DNA of 64,000 bases from Accumulibacter phosphatis (GCF_000024165.1 NC_013194.1:4526001-4590000), one strand, 5' to 3'. Positions 30,919 to 43,330 are shown, counted from the first letter of the stretch. Numbers and translations are program-made. The notes: generated from the letters alone by a model not told the origin.

Positions 30919-33900
30919 TTCACCTGCAGGCGCCGTTCCGCCACCGCCTCGAAAGCCTTCTCTTCCGGCTGATACATGCGCTGGAAGCGCGCCGGCGGCA
31001 CGACGAAGCTGCCGCGGCTGCCGAAGCGCAGCAGGTGGCGGAAAACGCGGCTTTCGGCAAGCTGGTCGACGGGCACGGCGTAGGACAACTCACCCGGCTG
31101 GTAGCGGGCCTTCTCCATCGGCACGACGGCGTCGCCATCGAGCCCACGTACGCGGATACCCCAGGTTCCGCGCTCGACATCGGCACCCGGCGGCAGCGGC
31201 ACCTCGACCAGGCCGTAACGCGGCGATTGGCCAGCAGCGGGGCTGAGCCGGATCTCTTCGAGATAGAGGTCGTTGGCGCGCAGATCGCCGTCGCTTGCGG
31301 CTTCTGCCCGGAACTCGACCGCTTCGCCGGCGAGAGCGGCGCTGGCGGGGCGCCGCTCGCCGGACGGCTTGGCGGCGGCCGGGTCCGCCTTGACCACCGG
31401 CACCGCCACCAGGCGATAGAGGCGCCGTTCGATCTTCACCGGCAGCGTGCCCTTTTCCGGCTCGGCCGAGCGGTAACGGACGAAAGCGGTGAGCGGCGCC
31501 GTCGGCGGGCTGGCCAGGGTGATGGCGGTGGGCAGTGTCTTGTCGGTCCACCGCCAGGTGGGCGCACCGAGCGGGCCGCCCTGCCGCTGCCAGTTGCCGG
31601 CAAGGCCCAGCGCTGCGCTTTCGGCCGGTGCGCTGCCGCCGAGCGCCTTGTTCCACCAGGCCAGCGCCAGGGCACGATCGAGGGTGGCGGCACCCGGGCT
31701 GAGCGTCGCCAGCCAACGTGCCGCGTCTTCCTTGGCGGCGCCCTTGCCTTCCATGGCCAGCAGCGCCTGGCCCAGCGCTTCCGGCTGGGCGCGCAGGGAT
31801 TCGCGCGCGCCATCGATCGCCTGAGCCGTTTCGGGCACGATACCGATCTGCTGCTGGCGCGCCATCTGGCCGATCAGCACCAGACTCAGGCCGTCGGCAG
31901 CCGCCGTGTTGCTCAGCCAAAGGCTGTCGCGACCCCGGCTGACGGGCTTGACGGCGGGCAGCGAGGCGGCCTCCTGGAGCAGTCCTTCGACCAGGGTACG
32001 GACCGGCAGCTCCATCTCGGCCATGAACCAGACGGCCAGCACGCGCAGCGGCAGCGGCTCCTTGGCCGAGTGCTTGCGGTAGGCTTCCAGGCTCTGCCGC
32101 CAGTGCGTCGCCGGCAGCTTGAGGCCGAGCGCGCGCGCGGCGTGCCAGTCGGCGTAGTAGGCGTAGGCGGTGAGCCAGCCGCTGTCGGTGGTGCCCGGCC
32201 CCCACCAGCCGAACACTGCCTCCGGTCCGGCCATCTGCACCAGACGCAGGCGCTGCGTGGCCAGCGACTGCGCAATCTCGCGCACACGCGGCGCGTCGGC
32301 GGGCAGACCGCGATAGGCGAAGCTGAGCGGCAGCAGACGGCTGGCCGTCTGCTCGACGCAACCCCAGGGAAACTCCAGCAGATCTTCAGCGATGCGCGCA
32401 AACTGTCCGGCACTCCCCTGCGCCAGGCTGACCCTGAGGTCGCGCGCATCGGCCGGCAGGGCGAGCCGCGTTTCGGCATCCCGCAGATCGAGCGACAGGC
32501 TGCGCTCAGAGAGCCAGCCGACGGGCAGGACGCTGATCGCCTGGCGCAGGCTGTCGATCTCCTTGCCGCCCTGGGCCAGGCTGATCGCCACGTCGCCCGA
32601 GACGGGTTTGTCGATCGGCAGCGGGATGTTGTTCGCCCCCGGCTGCAAGTCGATCTCCCGGCGTAGGGCAAGGCCGCCGCCGTTGGCGGCGAGTTGCACC
32701 TTGGCAGCGGCGCCGGTCTGGTTGAAGGCGACGACAGTGGCGGCCGGCCGGTCGCCGAGACGGAAGCTCGCCGGGCCGGTCCATTTGGCGTAGAAATCCT
32801 TGTGCGACTCGACATGCCGCGTCTGCTGGCCGACCACGCCAGCCGCGGTGATCGCGCGCGCCGTGACGCGCCAGCGGGTCAGCGCGTCGGGCATGCGGAA
32901 GCTGACGCTGACTTTGCCGTCCTGACCGGTCATCAGGCTGGGCCACCAGCCGGCGGTGTCGGTATCGTCGCGGCGCGGGCGCTCGAGCACTTTGACGCCG
33001 CGTTCCGACGGTGAGCGGCGAACCGGCGCGCTGCCCTTGCCGGGCAGTCGCGCCAGATCGTAGCCGATGAACGACAGGCTGACGGTGGTGCGCACGTTGT
33101 TGCGGCGGGGGTGGTAGAAGAAGTTGCCGATGCTCGGAGCGATTTCCGGTTGCAGCACGTAGATCATTTCGTCGACCACGCCGAGATTGACCAGTGCCGG
33201 TGTCGGCCGTCCGCCGACCCGCGTTTCCAGTTCGAGCGTGACGGTTTCTCCCGGTGCGTAGCGTTCGCGGGGTGTGCGGATGGCGACGTCGACGGTCGGC
33301 ACGGCGACGCGCAGCCCCTTGTTCTGGAAAACGTAGTCGCCGTTGGCCAGGTAGAGGACGGAAAAGGTGACATTCGGACCGTATTCTTCCCGAACCGGAA
33401 TGTCCGCCCGCCACTGCGCCGGCGCCACCTGGCTGACGCTCAGCCAGGCGGCTTTGCCGCTGAGCAGCGCGTGCGCCTCGACCTGATCGCGCTCGAGGGT
33501 CAGCAGCGCATCGCCGACCGCTTGCGGGAAGGTGATCAGCGCGTGCGCCGTCTCGCCGGCCTGGTAGTTTTCCTTGTCGAAGACGATCTCGACGCTGCCG
33601 GGAATCGCTTTCATGCCCTCACCGGAAACCCAGTGGCTGGTCGCCGCGAGCAGGTTGCCCCTGGCGTCGCGCAGACTGACGGTGTAGGAACCGGGCTCGG
33701 GGAAGGGCAGCCGGGCGCTGTCACCTTCGGCCAGTGCGCCGTCGCGCCGCTGCCTGTCCTCGAGACGGAGAATCTCCCAGCGCGTCGGCCGGCTGGCCGG
33801 ACTGGCGTTGCCCTGCGGCGTGTAGCGAAAATCGACGCTCTCGCCGGGACGCGAGAAATAGGCGGGCGCGCTCAACTGCCACAGCGTGGCGCCGCGCTCG

Positions 33901-35573
33901 ATGAGGATTTCCTTGGTCGCCCGGACGCGGTAGGCGGCACCGTCCTGGGCCAGCAGACTCAGGATGTAGCGGGCAGGATCGTCGGCCGGCGGCAGGCTGA
34001 AGGCCGCCACCCCGTCGCTACCGGTCTTCAGTTCGTCGGCCTTGATGGCGACCGGAAACTGTCCACCGTAGCGCAACTCGCCCTCGACCATGGTCAGCGG
34101 TTGCGCGCGTGCGGTGAGCCGCACCAGCGCGCCGGCCACCGGCCTGCCGTCGGGATAGCTGAGACGGATGCGCCCGGTGACCGCTTCGCGGGTCTTGAAT
34201 TCGCTCTTGTCGACGACGACGTCGATCTCGAAATGCGGCTTGACGTAGTCGGCGACACGGAAGGCGGCGCCGTAGCTGTCGTCGCCCCTGGCGAAGACGA
34301 GTTCCCAACCGCCGGCCTGTGCCGCTGCCGGCAGGCGGAAGTCCGTCTCGCCGCCCTTCACCGAGTCGTAGCGCAGTTTGCGGGTGAGGACTTCAGTCCC
34401 CGCCGGGTCGACGACAGTGACGCTGATGTCGCTGCTGGCAACCGGTTCCGAGCGACGGGCGCTACGGAATTCACGGCCAAGGAATTTGACCTGGACAAGG
34501 TCGCCCGGACGGTAGAGCGGGCGATCGGTGACGGCATAGATCTTGGCGTTGTAGATCTCGCTGTCGTGGTAGAAGTTTTCCGAGATGAAGACGCCGCCCG
34601 CCGGATCCTGACCGTAAACGTAACTGGTCTCCGGGCTGGCGGCGGGCAGGCGGACGACACCGTCGGCAGCGGTCCTGCCGCTCTTCAGGACGCCGACGCC
34701 ATCGCTCCAGACGACATCGGCGTCGGCGACGGCGACGCCATCCTTGCGCCGGGCGGTCCACACCAGCATCTCCGTGGCCGCGTTCTTGGTCACGGCAACG
34801 CTGTCGGAGACGAAAACCAGCGTCACGGCCCGGTGCTTGCCGACCGAAGCTTCGACCAGATACAGGCCGGGCGCCCGCTGGCCGAGGGGAACCCGGACAT
34901 TGCCCTCGTTGTTGGGCAGGAACTCGCTGCTGCTGCCGGCCAGTTTGACGTCGGCAGGCGGCACGATCGGTTTGGCGCGATGCACGGGGTAGCGGAAACG
35001 GTCGCTCAGCGTCATGCCCGGCAGGGGCGCGTAGGCTGGCGGATGGCGCAGGCGGGTCGGCGTCAGGATCTGGTTCGGCGTCTTCAGATCGGGAGCCGCG
35101 GCGGTCGTCGCCAGCCGCGCTGCCGGGGAGAATAGACGCTTCCAGGCGAAGCGGGTGTTGGCCCAGATCTTGTCCCAGGAAAGCTTGAGCATGTTGGCCA
35201 TGCCCTCGGGCTGCGGCTTGGCCGGCACCTTGACGCGGTGCAGGTTGCTCTGGGCACGCAGGAAGGCGAGCGGATCGGGGACACGGTAGATGGCGATATC
35301 GACGCCGCCGTACTCCTCGAGTTCGGCCGAGTCGCGCTGGATTTCCAGGCGTACCGAGGCTTGTTCGTCGGAAGCGTAGCTGGTTTCGGCAAGCAGGAAG
35401 AACTCCTCGCCGGCGGCGGGGCGATAGTTCGAGTTCGCGGCCGCCATCTCGCCAGCCGTGCCGGGTCCGGCAAGGCCGAGCAGCGCCAGGATCAGCGCGA
35501 CAAGAAGGCCAGGCGATAGAAGCCGGCGAAATTCGGGTTGTCGTCGCGTGGTCGCCACCGTGTGTCCTTCCAT
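30915..35573 (-). CDS. yfaS: Alpha-2-macroglobulin family protein with thioester motif
   Basis: 1552 residues, the usual size of bacterial macroglobulins. Signal peptide with a hydrophobic core (LVALILALLGLAGPGTA) but no lipobox Cys, so soluble periplasmic or loosely attached. Repeated MG-type beta domains include PLYRPGDLVQVKF and SYPDGRPVAGALVRLTARAQ. TAGWWPSLMTGQDGKVSVSF is the conserved macroglobulin block, and the thioester motif FPWGCVEQTASRLLPL lies near residue 1070. Such proteins trap proteases or attach to targets, protecting the envelope. It overlaps DUF1175 at its start (82 bp) and DUF2300 at its end (4 bp). No pbpC gene is adjacent. Confidence 0.93.
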   Translation of the reverse strand: MEGHTVATTRRQPEFRRLLSPGLLVALILALLGLAGPGTAGEMAAANSNYRPAAGEEFFLLAETSYASDEQASVRLEIQRDSAELEEYGGVDIAIYRVPDPLAFLRAQSNLHRVKVPAKPQPEGMANMLKLSWDKIWANTRFAWKRLFSPAARLATTAAAPDLKTPNQILTPTRLRHPPAYAPLPGMTLSDRFRYPVHRAKPIVPPADVKLAGSSSEFLPNNEGNVRVPLGQRAPGLYLVEASVGKHRAVTLVFVSDSVAVTKNAATEMLVWTARRKDGVAVADADVVWSDGVGVLKSGRTAADGVVRLPAASPETSYVYGQDPAGGVFISENFYHDSEIYNAKIYAVTDRPLYRPGDLVQVKFLGREFRSARRSEPVASSDISVTVVDPAGTEVLTRKLRYDSVKGGETDFRLPAAAQAGGWELVFARGDDSYGAAFRVADYVKPHFEIDVVVDKSEFKTREAVTGRIRLSYPDGRPVAGALVRLTARAQPLTMVEGELRYGGQFPVAIKADELKTGSDGVAAFSLPPADDPARYILSLLAQDGAAYRVRATKEILIERGATLWQLSAPAYFSRPGESVDFRYTPQGNASPASRPTRWEILRLEDRQRRDGALAEGDSARLPFPEPGSYTVSLRDARGNLLAATSHWVSGEGMKAIPGSVEIVFDKENYQAGETAHALITFPQAVGDALLTLERDQVEAHALLSGKAAWLSVSQVAPAQWRADIPVREEYGPNVTFSVLYLANGDYVFQNKGLRVAVPTVDVAIRTPRERYAPGETVTLELETRVGGRPTPALVNLGVVDEMIYVLQPEIAPSIGNFFYHPRRNNVRTTVSLSFIGYDLARLPGKGSAPVRRSPSERGVKVLERPRRDDTDTAGWWPSLMTGQDGKVSVSFRMPDALTRWRVTARAITAAGVVGQQTRHVESHKDFYAKWTGPASFRLGDRPAATVVAFNQTGAAAKVQLAANGGGLALRREIDLQPGANNIPLPIDKPVSGDVAISLAQGGKEIDSLRQAISVLPVGWLSERSLSLDLRDAETRLALPADARDLRVSLAQGSAGQFARIAEDLLEFPWGCVEQTASRLLPLSFAYRGLPADAPRVREIAQSLATQRLRLVQMAGPEAVFGWWGPGTTDSGWLTAYAYYADWHAARALGLKLPATHWRQSLEAYRKHSAKEPLPLRVLAVWFMAEMELPVRTLVEGLLQEAASLPAVKPVSRGRDSLWLSNTAAADGLSLVLIGQMARQQQIGIVPETAQAIDGARESLRAQPEALGQALLAMEGKGAAKEDAARWLATLSPGAATLDRALALAWWNKALGGSAPAESAALGLAGNWQRQGGPLGAPTWRWTDKTLPTAITLASPPTAPLTAFVRYRSAEPEKGTLPVKIERRLYRLVAVPVVKADPAAAKPSGERRPASAALAGEAVEFRAEAASDGDLRANDLYLEEIRLSPAAGQSPRYGLVEVPLPPGADVERGTWGIRVRGLDGDAVVPMEKARYQPGELSYAVPVDQLAESRVFRHLLRFGSRGSFVVPPARFQRMYQPEEKAFEAVAERRLQVK

Positions 35574-36208
35574 TGCAGCAATTGAGCCGGCGTGACTGCA
35601 CGCAGGCCGTTGTCTTCACCCATTTCGGGAGATGGCCGACGTCTGCCGGCGCCTTGCTCCGCGGCGGCAGGTGGCTGGCCGGTGTGATAGGCGATCCAGC
35701 TACCCATCCAGATCATCAGGTGCTGGTCATCGCCGTGATCGAAAAAAAGCAGATCTCCAGGTTTGCTCATGGCGCTTTCGCGACCGAGCCGGTGGCTGTT
35801 CTTCTGGACCAGGGCCAGGGCGGTGACGAAAGCCTGTTGGTCTCCCGCCAGCGTCGTCCATCCCTTGAGCAAAGAAGCCTGTTCCGGGCGCAGGTCAACT
35901 TCCGGCGGCAGGCGGCCGGTGAAGCCGTTGGCGCGGCGCCAGCGAGTGTCGTGCGGACGCAGCGCTTCGCCGACGGCGAAACGCGCCAGGCCGGCACAGT
36001 CGCGATGAAACCAGCGCGGCGACGGGCCATGGCGAATCTGGTCGGCGACGATCAACGCCATCCAGGCGCGAAAGCGGTCGGATTGTGTGCCGTCAAGCGC
36101 GCCAGCTGAGGATGGTGTCGACGGCTCCGCAGTGAGTGCTGCCGCGGGTCGCCATGCGCTGCCGAGGATCATTCCCCCGAGCGCGGTGATGAATCGCCGG
36201 CGTTGCAT
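35492..36208 (-). CDS. yfaT: DUF1175 (YfaT-like) protein
   Basis: 238 residues. RRR-FITALGG at the N-terminus resembles a Tat signal. The motif FHRDCAGLARFAV and later GDLLFFDHGDDQHLMIWMG resemble NlpC/P60-type Cys-His folds (DCxGL, then GDxxFF...H), suggesting a papain-like envelope hydrolase or inactive relative. Its 3' end overlaps the macroglobulin gene by 82 bp, the reading frames differing; its start shares one base with the upstream stop (TGATG). Function unknown even in E. coli. Confidence 0.85.
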   Translation of the reverse strand: MQRRRFITALGGMILGSAWRPAAALTAEPSTPSSAGALDGTQSDRFRAWMALIVADQIRHGPSPRWFHRDCAGLARFAVGEALRPHDTRWRRANGFTGRLPPEVDLRPEQASLLKGWTTLAGDQQAFVTALALVQKNSHRLGRESAMSKPGDLLFFDHGDDQHLMIWMGSWIAYHTGQPPAAAEQGAGRRRPSPEMGEDNGLRAVTPAQLLQWKDTRWRPRDDNPNFAGFYRLAFLSR

Positions 36209-37836
36209 CAGCGGGCGCTCTCCTGCAGCGGTCTGATGTCGAGAGTAACGAAACCATCTGTGCCGCCGGCACCAGGAACCGCGACGGCCGCCTGGTGCTG
36301 TTGCCCCCAGGCATCGAGGCGTGGCCAGAGCCGGTTGCGGGCGACCTCACGAAAATACGATTCTTCGTCCGCCGGCAGCACTTCCTGCACTTCCGAACGC
36401 AATAGCCGGGCCAGCTGCGGCGGGTCGAAGACCAGCCACCCGGGTCCGTGCAGGCCGGGCTCGTCGCCGAGTGCCGCCGCCCGCTTGCCGGCCACATCGA
36501 GCGCCGTATCCACCTGGCGACGATCGGGAGAAAAGAAGATCAGCCCGCCGCGCCAGGCCAGGGCGGGCTCGAAGGCACGCGCGCCGCCGTCCGGTGGGCG
36601 AATACCGTGACGGGAGGCAACGGTGACGGCATGGATCTGGCTCTCGGCATCCTTGCCCGCGGCCTTGGCGCCCGTGGCAGACCAGGATTTTTCCGCCAGG
36701 CGGGCCAGCAACTGCCCGGCATCGAGCGGCATGGCAGTCGCCGCACGCGCGATGAAGAGGGGCGCCGAGAGGCGGGAACCGGCAAACCAGCAGACGGCGG
36801 CGATCGGGTCCAGGGCAGCGAGGGTGGCCGGCAGCACGGCGTCCTTGCCGAGCAACACGGCCAGCGGCGCCGCAGTGGCCGGCCAATCAACGGGCAGGGC
36901 AGTACATAAGGCCGCGCCCAGCGGTACAGCCCGCCAGATGCCGGCGGTGTCGAGAGCAGCGGTGGCGCTGGTCTGGTTCAGGCGGAGACTGGCCTGCCAA
37001 TTGCCGTCTGCGTGGTCGAAGCGCAGGCCGGCGAGCGCCGGCAGGAAGTGCGCGTAGCCGAGCGTCAGGGCCTGCTGGCCGATCACGAAGGAGTGCTGTG
37101 CGGTCACCGACGCGGGCAGCTTCGCCTGCCACGGGTGGGCGCCGCGCAGCAACTCGCCGAGAACCGTCTCGGCGTCGCCGGTCAATGTGCCTTCGCTGTC
37201 GAGGGCAAGCGCCGGATCGGAAAGAAACACCCAGTTTTCGCCGTGTCCGGCAAAGGCCAACTGGCGGCCGCCGCCGTAATCGAGCGCATACAAGCTGATC
37301 TCGTCGCCAGCCACGGAAAACTTGCCGACGAGTTTCAACTGCCGATCGTCAAGCGCAATCCGGGCAAACGCTTCGCTCAGTCGGGCGAGCACGCCACGTT
37401 CCAGCCTGGCGACGAAGTGCTCGGGGCGCCCCTTGCCCGAACGCCATATGCCGATCTCCGCGGGTCCGGCCAGCAGCATCGAGAGAAAACGGTCCTCGAT
37501 GCCGACTTTGTGCTCGTAGGCGAGACGACGCAAGCTGCCCTCCAACGATAGCCGCGCCTCGTCCTCTTCGTAGTGAAAGACCAGTTGTTCGTCCACCAGG
37601 CCGGCAAGTATGGGGGCCGCCGCGACATCCTTGGGCACTTGCGCCAGATTGCGGGTGGCCAGCAGCATTTCAGGCTGGCGCAGGTCGACCTGCAGGCGGG
37701 ACACACCCTTGTAACGGGGAGCCTTGTGCCAATAGCGGTAGGCGCCGATCGCCAGGATGACCGCCAGCAGGCCAAGGCAGGCGTAGAGCCACGGGCGGCG
37801 TTGGCGAAGGGCAGGCGAAACCGACAGGGTCACCAT
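36208..37836 (-). CDS. yfaA: DUF2138 (YfaA-like) membrane-anchored protein, first gene of macroglobulin cluster
   Basis: About 542 residues from the ATG at 37836; an alternative ATG at 37896 would add 20 residues, and neither has a clear ribosome site. One N-terminal membrane anchor (WLYACLGLLAVILAIGAYRYW) then a large periplasmic domain (YKGVSRLQVDLRQPEMLL, later ERGVLARLSEAFARIALD). DUF2138 occurs in yfa/mag clusters and its role is unknown. It leads an operon with DUF1175, macroglobulin, DUF2300 and DUF2135 genes. Confidence 0.82.
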   Translation of the reverse strand: MVTLSVSPALRQRRPWLYACLGLLAVILAIGAYRYWHKAPRYKGVSRLQVDLRQPEMLLATRNLAQVPKDVAAAPILAGLVDEQLVFHYEEDEARLSLEGSLRRLAYEHKVGIEDRFLSMLLAGPAEIGIWRSGKGRPEHFVARLERGVLARLSEAFARIALDDRQLKLVGKFSVAGDEISLYALDYGGGRQLAFAGHGENWVFLSDPALALDSEGTLTGDAETVLGELLRGAHPWQAKLPASVTAQHSFVIGQQALTLGYAHFLPALAGLRFDHADGNWQASLRLNQTSATAALDTAGIWRAVPLGAALCTALPVDWPATAAPLAVLLGKDAVLPATLAALDPIAAVCWFAGSRLSAPLFIARAATAMPLDAGQLLARLAEKSWSATGAKAAGKDAESQIHAVTVASRHGIRPPDGGARAFEPALAWRGGLIFFSPDRRQVDTALDVAGKRAAALGDEPGLHGPGWLVFDPPQLARLLRSEVQEVLPADEESYFREVARNRLWPRLDAWGQQHQAAVAVPGAGGTDGFVTLDIRPLQESAR

Positions 37837-38322
37837 CAGAGGCAACCAGCGAAACAACGTGTGCGCGGTGGCTGCCACCGCGCACACTGCCCGCATTGAC
37901 GGCCAGCAAAAGCCGGCGTCCGATGTCGCAAACCGACCCGCGGTAGCCGCGGCAAAGCGCTCGTCATGTCAAGTCCTCTCTTGCTGCCGGCAAACCGCTC
38001 GATCCGCCCCTGCGCACCTTGCGCATCGTCGGGGATGACGAACGTCCAGAGCTCCGACCGTCTGGCCAGAGGCCGTATTGTATGCTGGGCAGTTGCGAAA
38101 TAGGACAGCCGCAATGCGTGCAGGAGAAAGCTCGCACAAGACCCGCGGTCGTGCCAGCGTCCCGGAAGGGCAGCGTCCCAGTGTCGCCCGTCAGCGACGG
38201 CCAAAGACTCGGCAAGCACGTGTCGGGAGCGCGCTTGCCCGGCAAGAATGAATAGTTTGTCCTGGACATAGTTGTAGATTCTGGCTATTATTTGCGAATA
38301 GTGAGCTTCATATGGAATATCC
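37837..38322. other. Intergenic region between macroglobulin cluster and MerR-B12 gene
   Basis: Divergent upstream region of two operons. I see no gene; the short open frames in it have no domain or coding bias. The right end holds an AT-rich promoter-like tract (TTGTCC around 38254 and TATTAT around 38286) and an inverted repeat CTATT-7-AATAG (38285-38301) just before the regulator gene, a possible autoregulatory site. Confidence 0.5.
38285..38301 (+). promoter_or_regulatory. Inverted repeat upstream of MerR-B12 regulator
   Basis: CTATT (38285-38289), seven bases, AATAG (38297-38301). It overlaps a TATTAT -10-like hexamer, so binding would block transcription. CarH/LitR-type regulators usually bind their own promoter region. 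The match to any known operator was not evident. Confidence 0.35.
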
Positions 38323-39264
38323 ATGACCCTTGCCCAGGACAATATGTGCGCTCGACCAGCAATGACTATTAGTACCGTCGAGCGCGACACTGGCCTCGGC
38401 AAAGATACGCTGCGTGTATGGGAACGCCGCTACGGCTTCCCGCAACCGGAGCGGGACCACAACGGAGAGCGCGTCTATCCGGCGGAGCAGGTCGAGCGCT
38501 TGCGCTTGATGAAGCGTCTGATCGATCAGGGTTACCGTCCCGGCAAGCTGTGTGCGGCCAGCGACGAAGAACTCGCTCGTCTGTGCAATGCGTCTGCGCC
38601 AGCCAGGGACGGCGAACCGGGACCGAGTGAAGACCTGATCCGGCAGCTGATCAGGCTCGTGAAAGCCAACGACGTGCCAGCACTGCGCCATGCGCTCAAT
38701 CAATCGATGATGCGACTGGGACTGCAGAGCTTCGTCATGGACGTCGTCGCGCGGTTGAATCACGCCGTCGGTGAAGCGTGGATGAACGGCGAGTTTGCCG
38801 TCTTCGAGGAGCATCTCTATACGGAACAGATGAAGGCGCTGTTGCGCCAGGCGATCGGCAGCCTACCGCAAAGTGGTGGTCGACCACGCATCCTGCTGAC
38901 CACGGTCCCTGACGAACAGCACGTTCTTGGGCTGTTGATGGCGGAGGCGCTGCTGGTCCTCGAGGGAGCAACCTGCATTTCGCTGGGCACCCAGACACCT
39001 TTGTTCGACATCCAGATGGCCGCCGTGGCTCATCAGGCGGACATCGTGGCCGTGTCGTTTTCGGCAGCCTTTCCGGCAAGGCAGGTAGGCCCCCTGGCCA
39101 ACCAGTTGCGTGAACTCCTCCCGACGCACATCGAACTGTGGGTTGGCGGCGCGGGCGCCCACCGAGCGCCCGCATCACCCAGCGGCACCTTGCTGCTGCC
39201 GAATCTTCCCGCAGCACTCGACGGCCTCAGCGATTGGCGCACACGACATGCGACGTGCACCTGA
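38323..39264 (+). CDS. MerR-type regulator with B12-binding domain (CarH/LitR-like)
   Basis: 313 residues. N-terminal MerR helix-turn-helix (TISTVERDTGLGKDTLRVWE, then RRYGFPQPERD), a helical cap domain (about 95-175), and a C-terminal cobalamin-binding Rossmann domain with the ExHxxG-type motif in TVPDEQHVLGLLMAEALL and later ISLGTQTPLFDI, VAVSFSAAF. Proteins of this plan sense light through adenosylcobalamin or sense B12/oxygen status. No carotenoid or photolyase genes are next to it; mnmD follows convergently. Which genes it controls cannot be told here. Confidence 0.9.
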   Translation: MTLAQDNMCARPAMTISTVERDTGLGKDTLRVWERRYGFPQPERDHNGERVYPAEQVERLRLMKRLIDQGYRPGKLCAASDEELARLCNASAPARDGEPGPSEDLIRQLIRLVKANDVPALRHALNQSMMRLGLQSFVMDVVARLNHAVGEAWMNGEFAVFEEHLYTEQMKALLRQAIGSLPQSGGRPRILLTTVPDEQHVLGLLMAEALLVLEGATCISLGTQTPLFDIQMAAVAHQADIVAVSFSAAFPARQVGPLANQLRELLPTHIELWVGGAGAHRAPASPSGTLLLPNLPAALDGLSDWRTRHATCT

Positions 39265-39279
39265 CGCACTGAGCATGGC

Positions 39280-39969
39280 TCAGCGCTTCGTCGCCCGCGT
39301 GATTTCGCGCTTCCCCGGCGGTCCGGGCGGGTTCTCGATGGCGAAGCCGACAGCCCGGAGATTCCTCTTCACTGCACCCTTGGCGCAGTAGGTCACCAGC
39401 ACCCCGCCGCGCCGCATGCAGCGCTGCAATTTGTCGAAGATTTCCAGCGTCCAGAGCTCTGGTTGCACCGGTGGAGAAAAGGCGTCGAAGTAGACCAGAT
39501 CGTAGTCGTCGCCAGGCGAGAAGTCCTCGATTCGGGTCTGCAGTTTGACAAGCGAGAAGCGGTCCCCAAGACGAACGCCCGTTCCCCACGCGCAGCCATG
39601 CATGGCGGCAAAGACGCCGCCCCCCAGCGGCGTAGAGGTGCTATCGGCATGGTTCAGGCGGAGCACGAGTTCGGCTGCAAGTGGAAAGGGTTCGACAGCG
39701 GTGTACTCGACATCGGCGCTGCCCTGGTTGGTGCGCTCCCAAGTCAGCAGGGCGTTAAGCCCGGTACCGAACCCGACTTCAAGAATTCGCACTCGACCGC
39801 CGGCAGCAGCGATCACGTGATCGTAGCCATGCCGGATGAACACATGCAGCGACTCGCGCAGCGCGCCATGCACCGAATGATAGTGCTCATCGCAGCCCGG
39901 CAGGTAGAGCGAGTGCGAGCCGTCACCGGTAACGACCAGTTCTCTGTCCACAAAGCGAGGATCGTTCAT
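39280..39969 (-). CDS. mnmD: tRNA 5-methylaminomethyl-2-thiouridine methyltransferase (MnmD-like, single domain)
   Basis: 229 residues from the ATG at 39969; a longer frame to 40020 has no support. LEVGFGTGLNALLTWE is the SAM motif, and VYFDAFSPPVQPELWT matches the DAF-P-xNPELW motif of the MnmC methyltransferase half. In enteric bacteria this domain is fused to an FAD-dependent oxidase half (MnmC1); here only the methyltransferase is present, as in other lineages. It completes mnm5s2U at the tRNA wobble position. Convergent with the MerR-B12 gene and next to the rRNA terminator. Confidence 0.85.
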   Translation of the reverse strand: MNDPRFVDRELVVTGDGSHSLYLPGCDEHYHSVHGALRESLHVFIRHGYDHVIAAAGGRVRILEVGFGTGLNALLTWERTNQGSADVEYTAVEPFPLAAELVLRLNHADSTSTPLGGGVFAAMHGCAWGTGVRLGDRFSLVKLQTRIEDFSPGDDYDLVYFDAFSPPVQPELWTLEIFDKLQRCMRRGGVLVTYCAKGAVKRNLRAVGFAIENPPGPPGKREITRATKR

Positions 39970-40018
39970 GGCGGTGACGCGTCGACGACCGACCAGCATC
40001 GTCGGCGGTACAAAGCAC

Positions 40019-40050
40019 AAAGCCCTCGCCGCGGTTGCGGTGAGGGCTTT
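40019..40050 (-). terminator. rRNA operon terminator
   Basis: AAAGCCCTC (40019-40027) pairs with GAGGGCTTT (40042-40050) with further pairing inside, just beyond the 5S gene. Because both flanks are A/T runs it can work in either direction, and it lies 50 bp upstream of mnmD. Confidence 0.85.
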
Positions 40051-40060
40051 GTAGAAGGGG

Positions 40061-40176
40061 AGCCTGGCGGTGACCTACTTTCACACATGAAGTATGCACT
40101 ATCATCGGCGCGCCTTCGTTTCACGGTCCTGTTCGGGAAGGGAAGGGGTGGGTCCAAAGGGCTATGGCCGCCAAGC
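40061..40176 (-). rRNA. rrf: 5S ribosomal RNA
   Basis: Recognised on the minus strand from CTTGGCGGCCATAGC at the 5' end (40176) and ACCGCCAGGCT at the 3' end, with the conserved CCCGAAC loop. About 116 bases; ends are estimated to within a few bases. It is the last gene of the rRNA operon. Confidence 0.95.
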
Positions 40177-40310
40177 GTAAGGGGTTCGCACGCCGCGTTG
40201 AAGCGGGGTGCGCAGGAAGAAGGGGAGTTGTGATTGCTTTTCGAACCGGCTTTTTGACGGTTCCTGGGGAACCGATGTCCGGTGCGGAGTTGCTGCTCAA
40301 GGTTATAGGA

Positions 40311-43194
<2,884 letters not shown>

Positions 43195-43330
43195 TATAAC
43201 CTTGAGCTCTCTTCCGAGACCCCAAGCTACAGGCAACTCATGTGTGCTCCCCCTTGCGGGGGATCGATGCAATCACAACCGTATTACCAACACCCCCACA
43301 GGGGCGCCAGCAATACAACCTTCTTCCAGT

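Noticed and set aside
30882..32666. 594-codon plus-strand frame over the macroglobulin 3' half
   Set aside because: Shadow of the real gene; Arg/Gly-rich composition with no family features.
33111..35135. 674-codon open frame on the strand opposite the macroglobulin gene
   Set aside because: High-GC shadow frame; the opposite strand has clear domains, signal peptide and thioester, and this frame has no recognisable domain or ribosome site.
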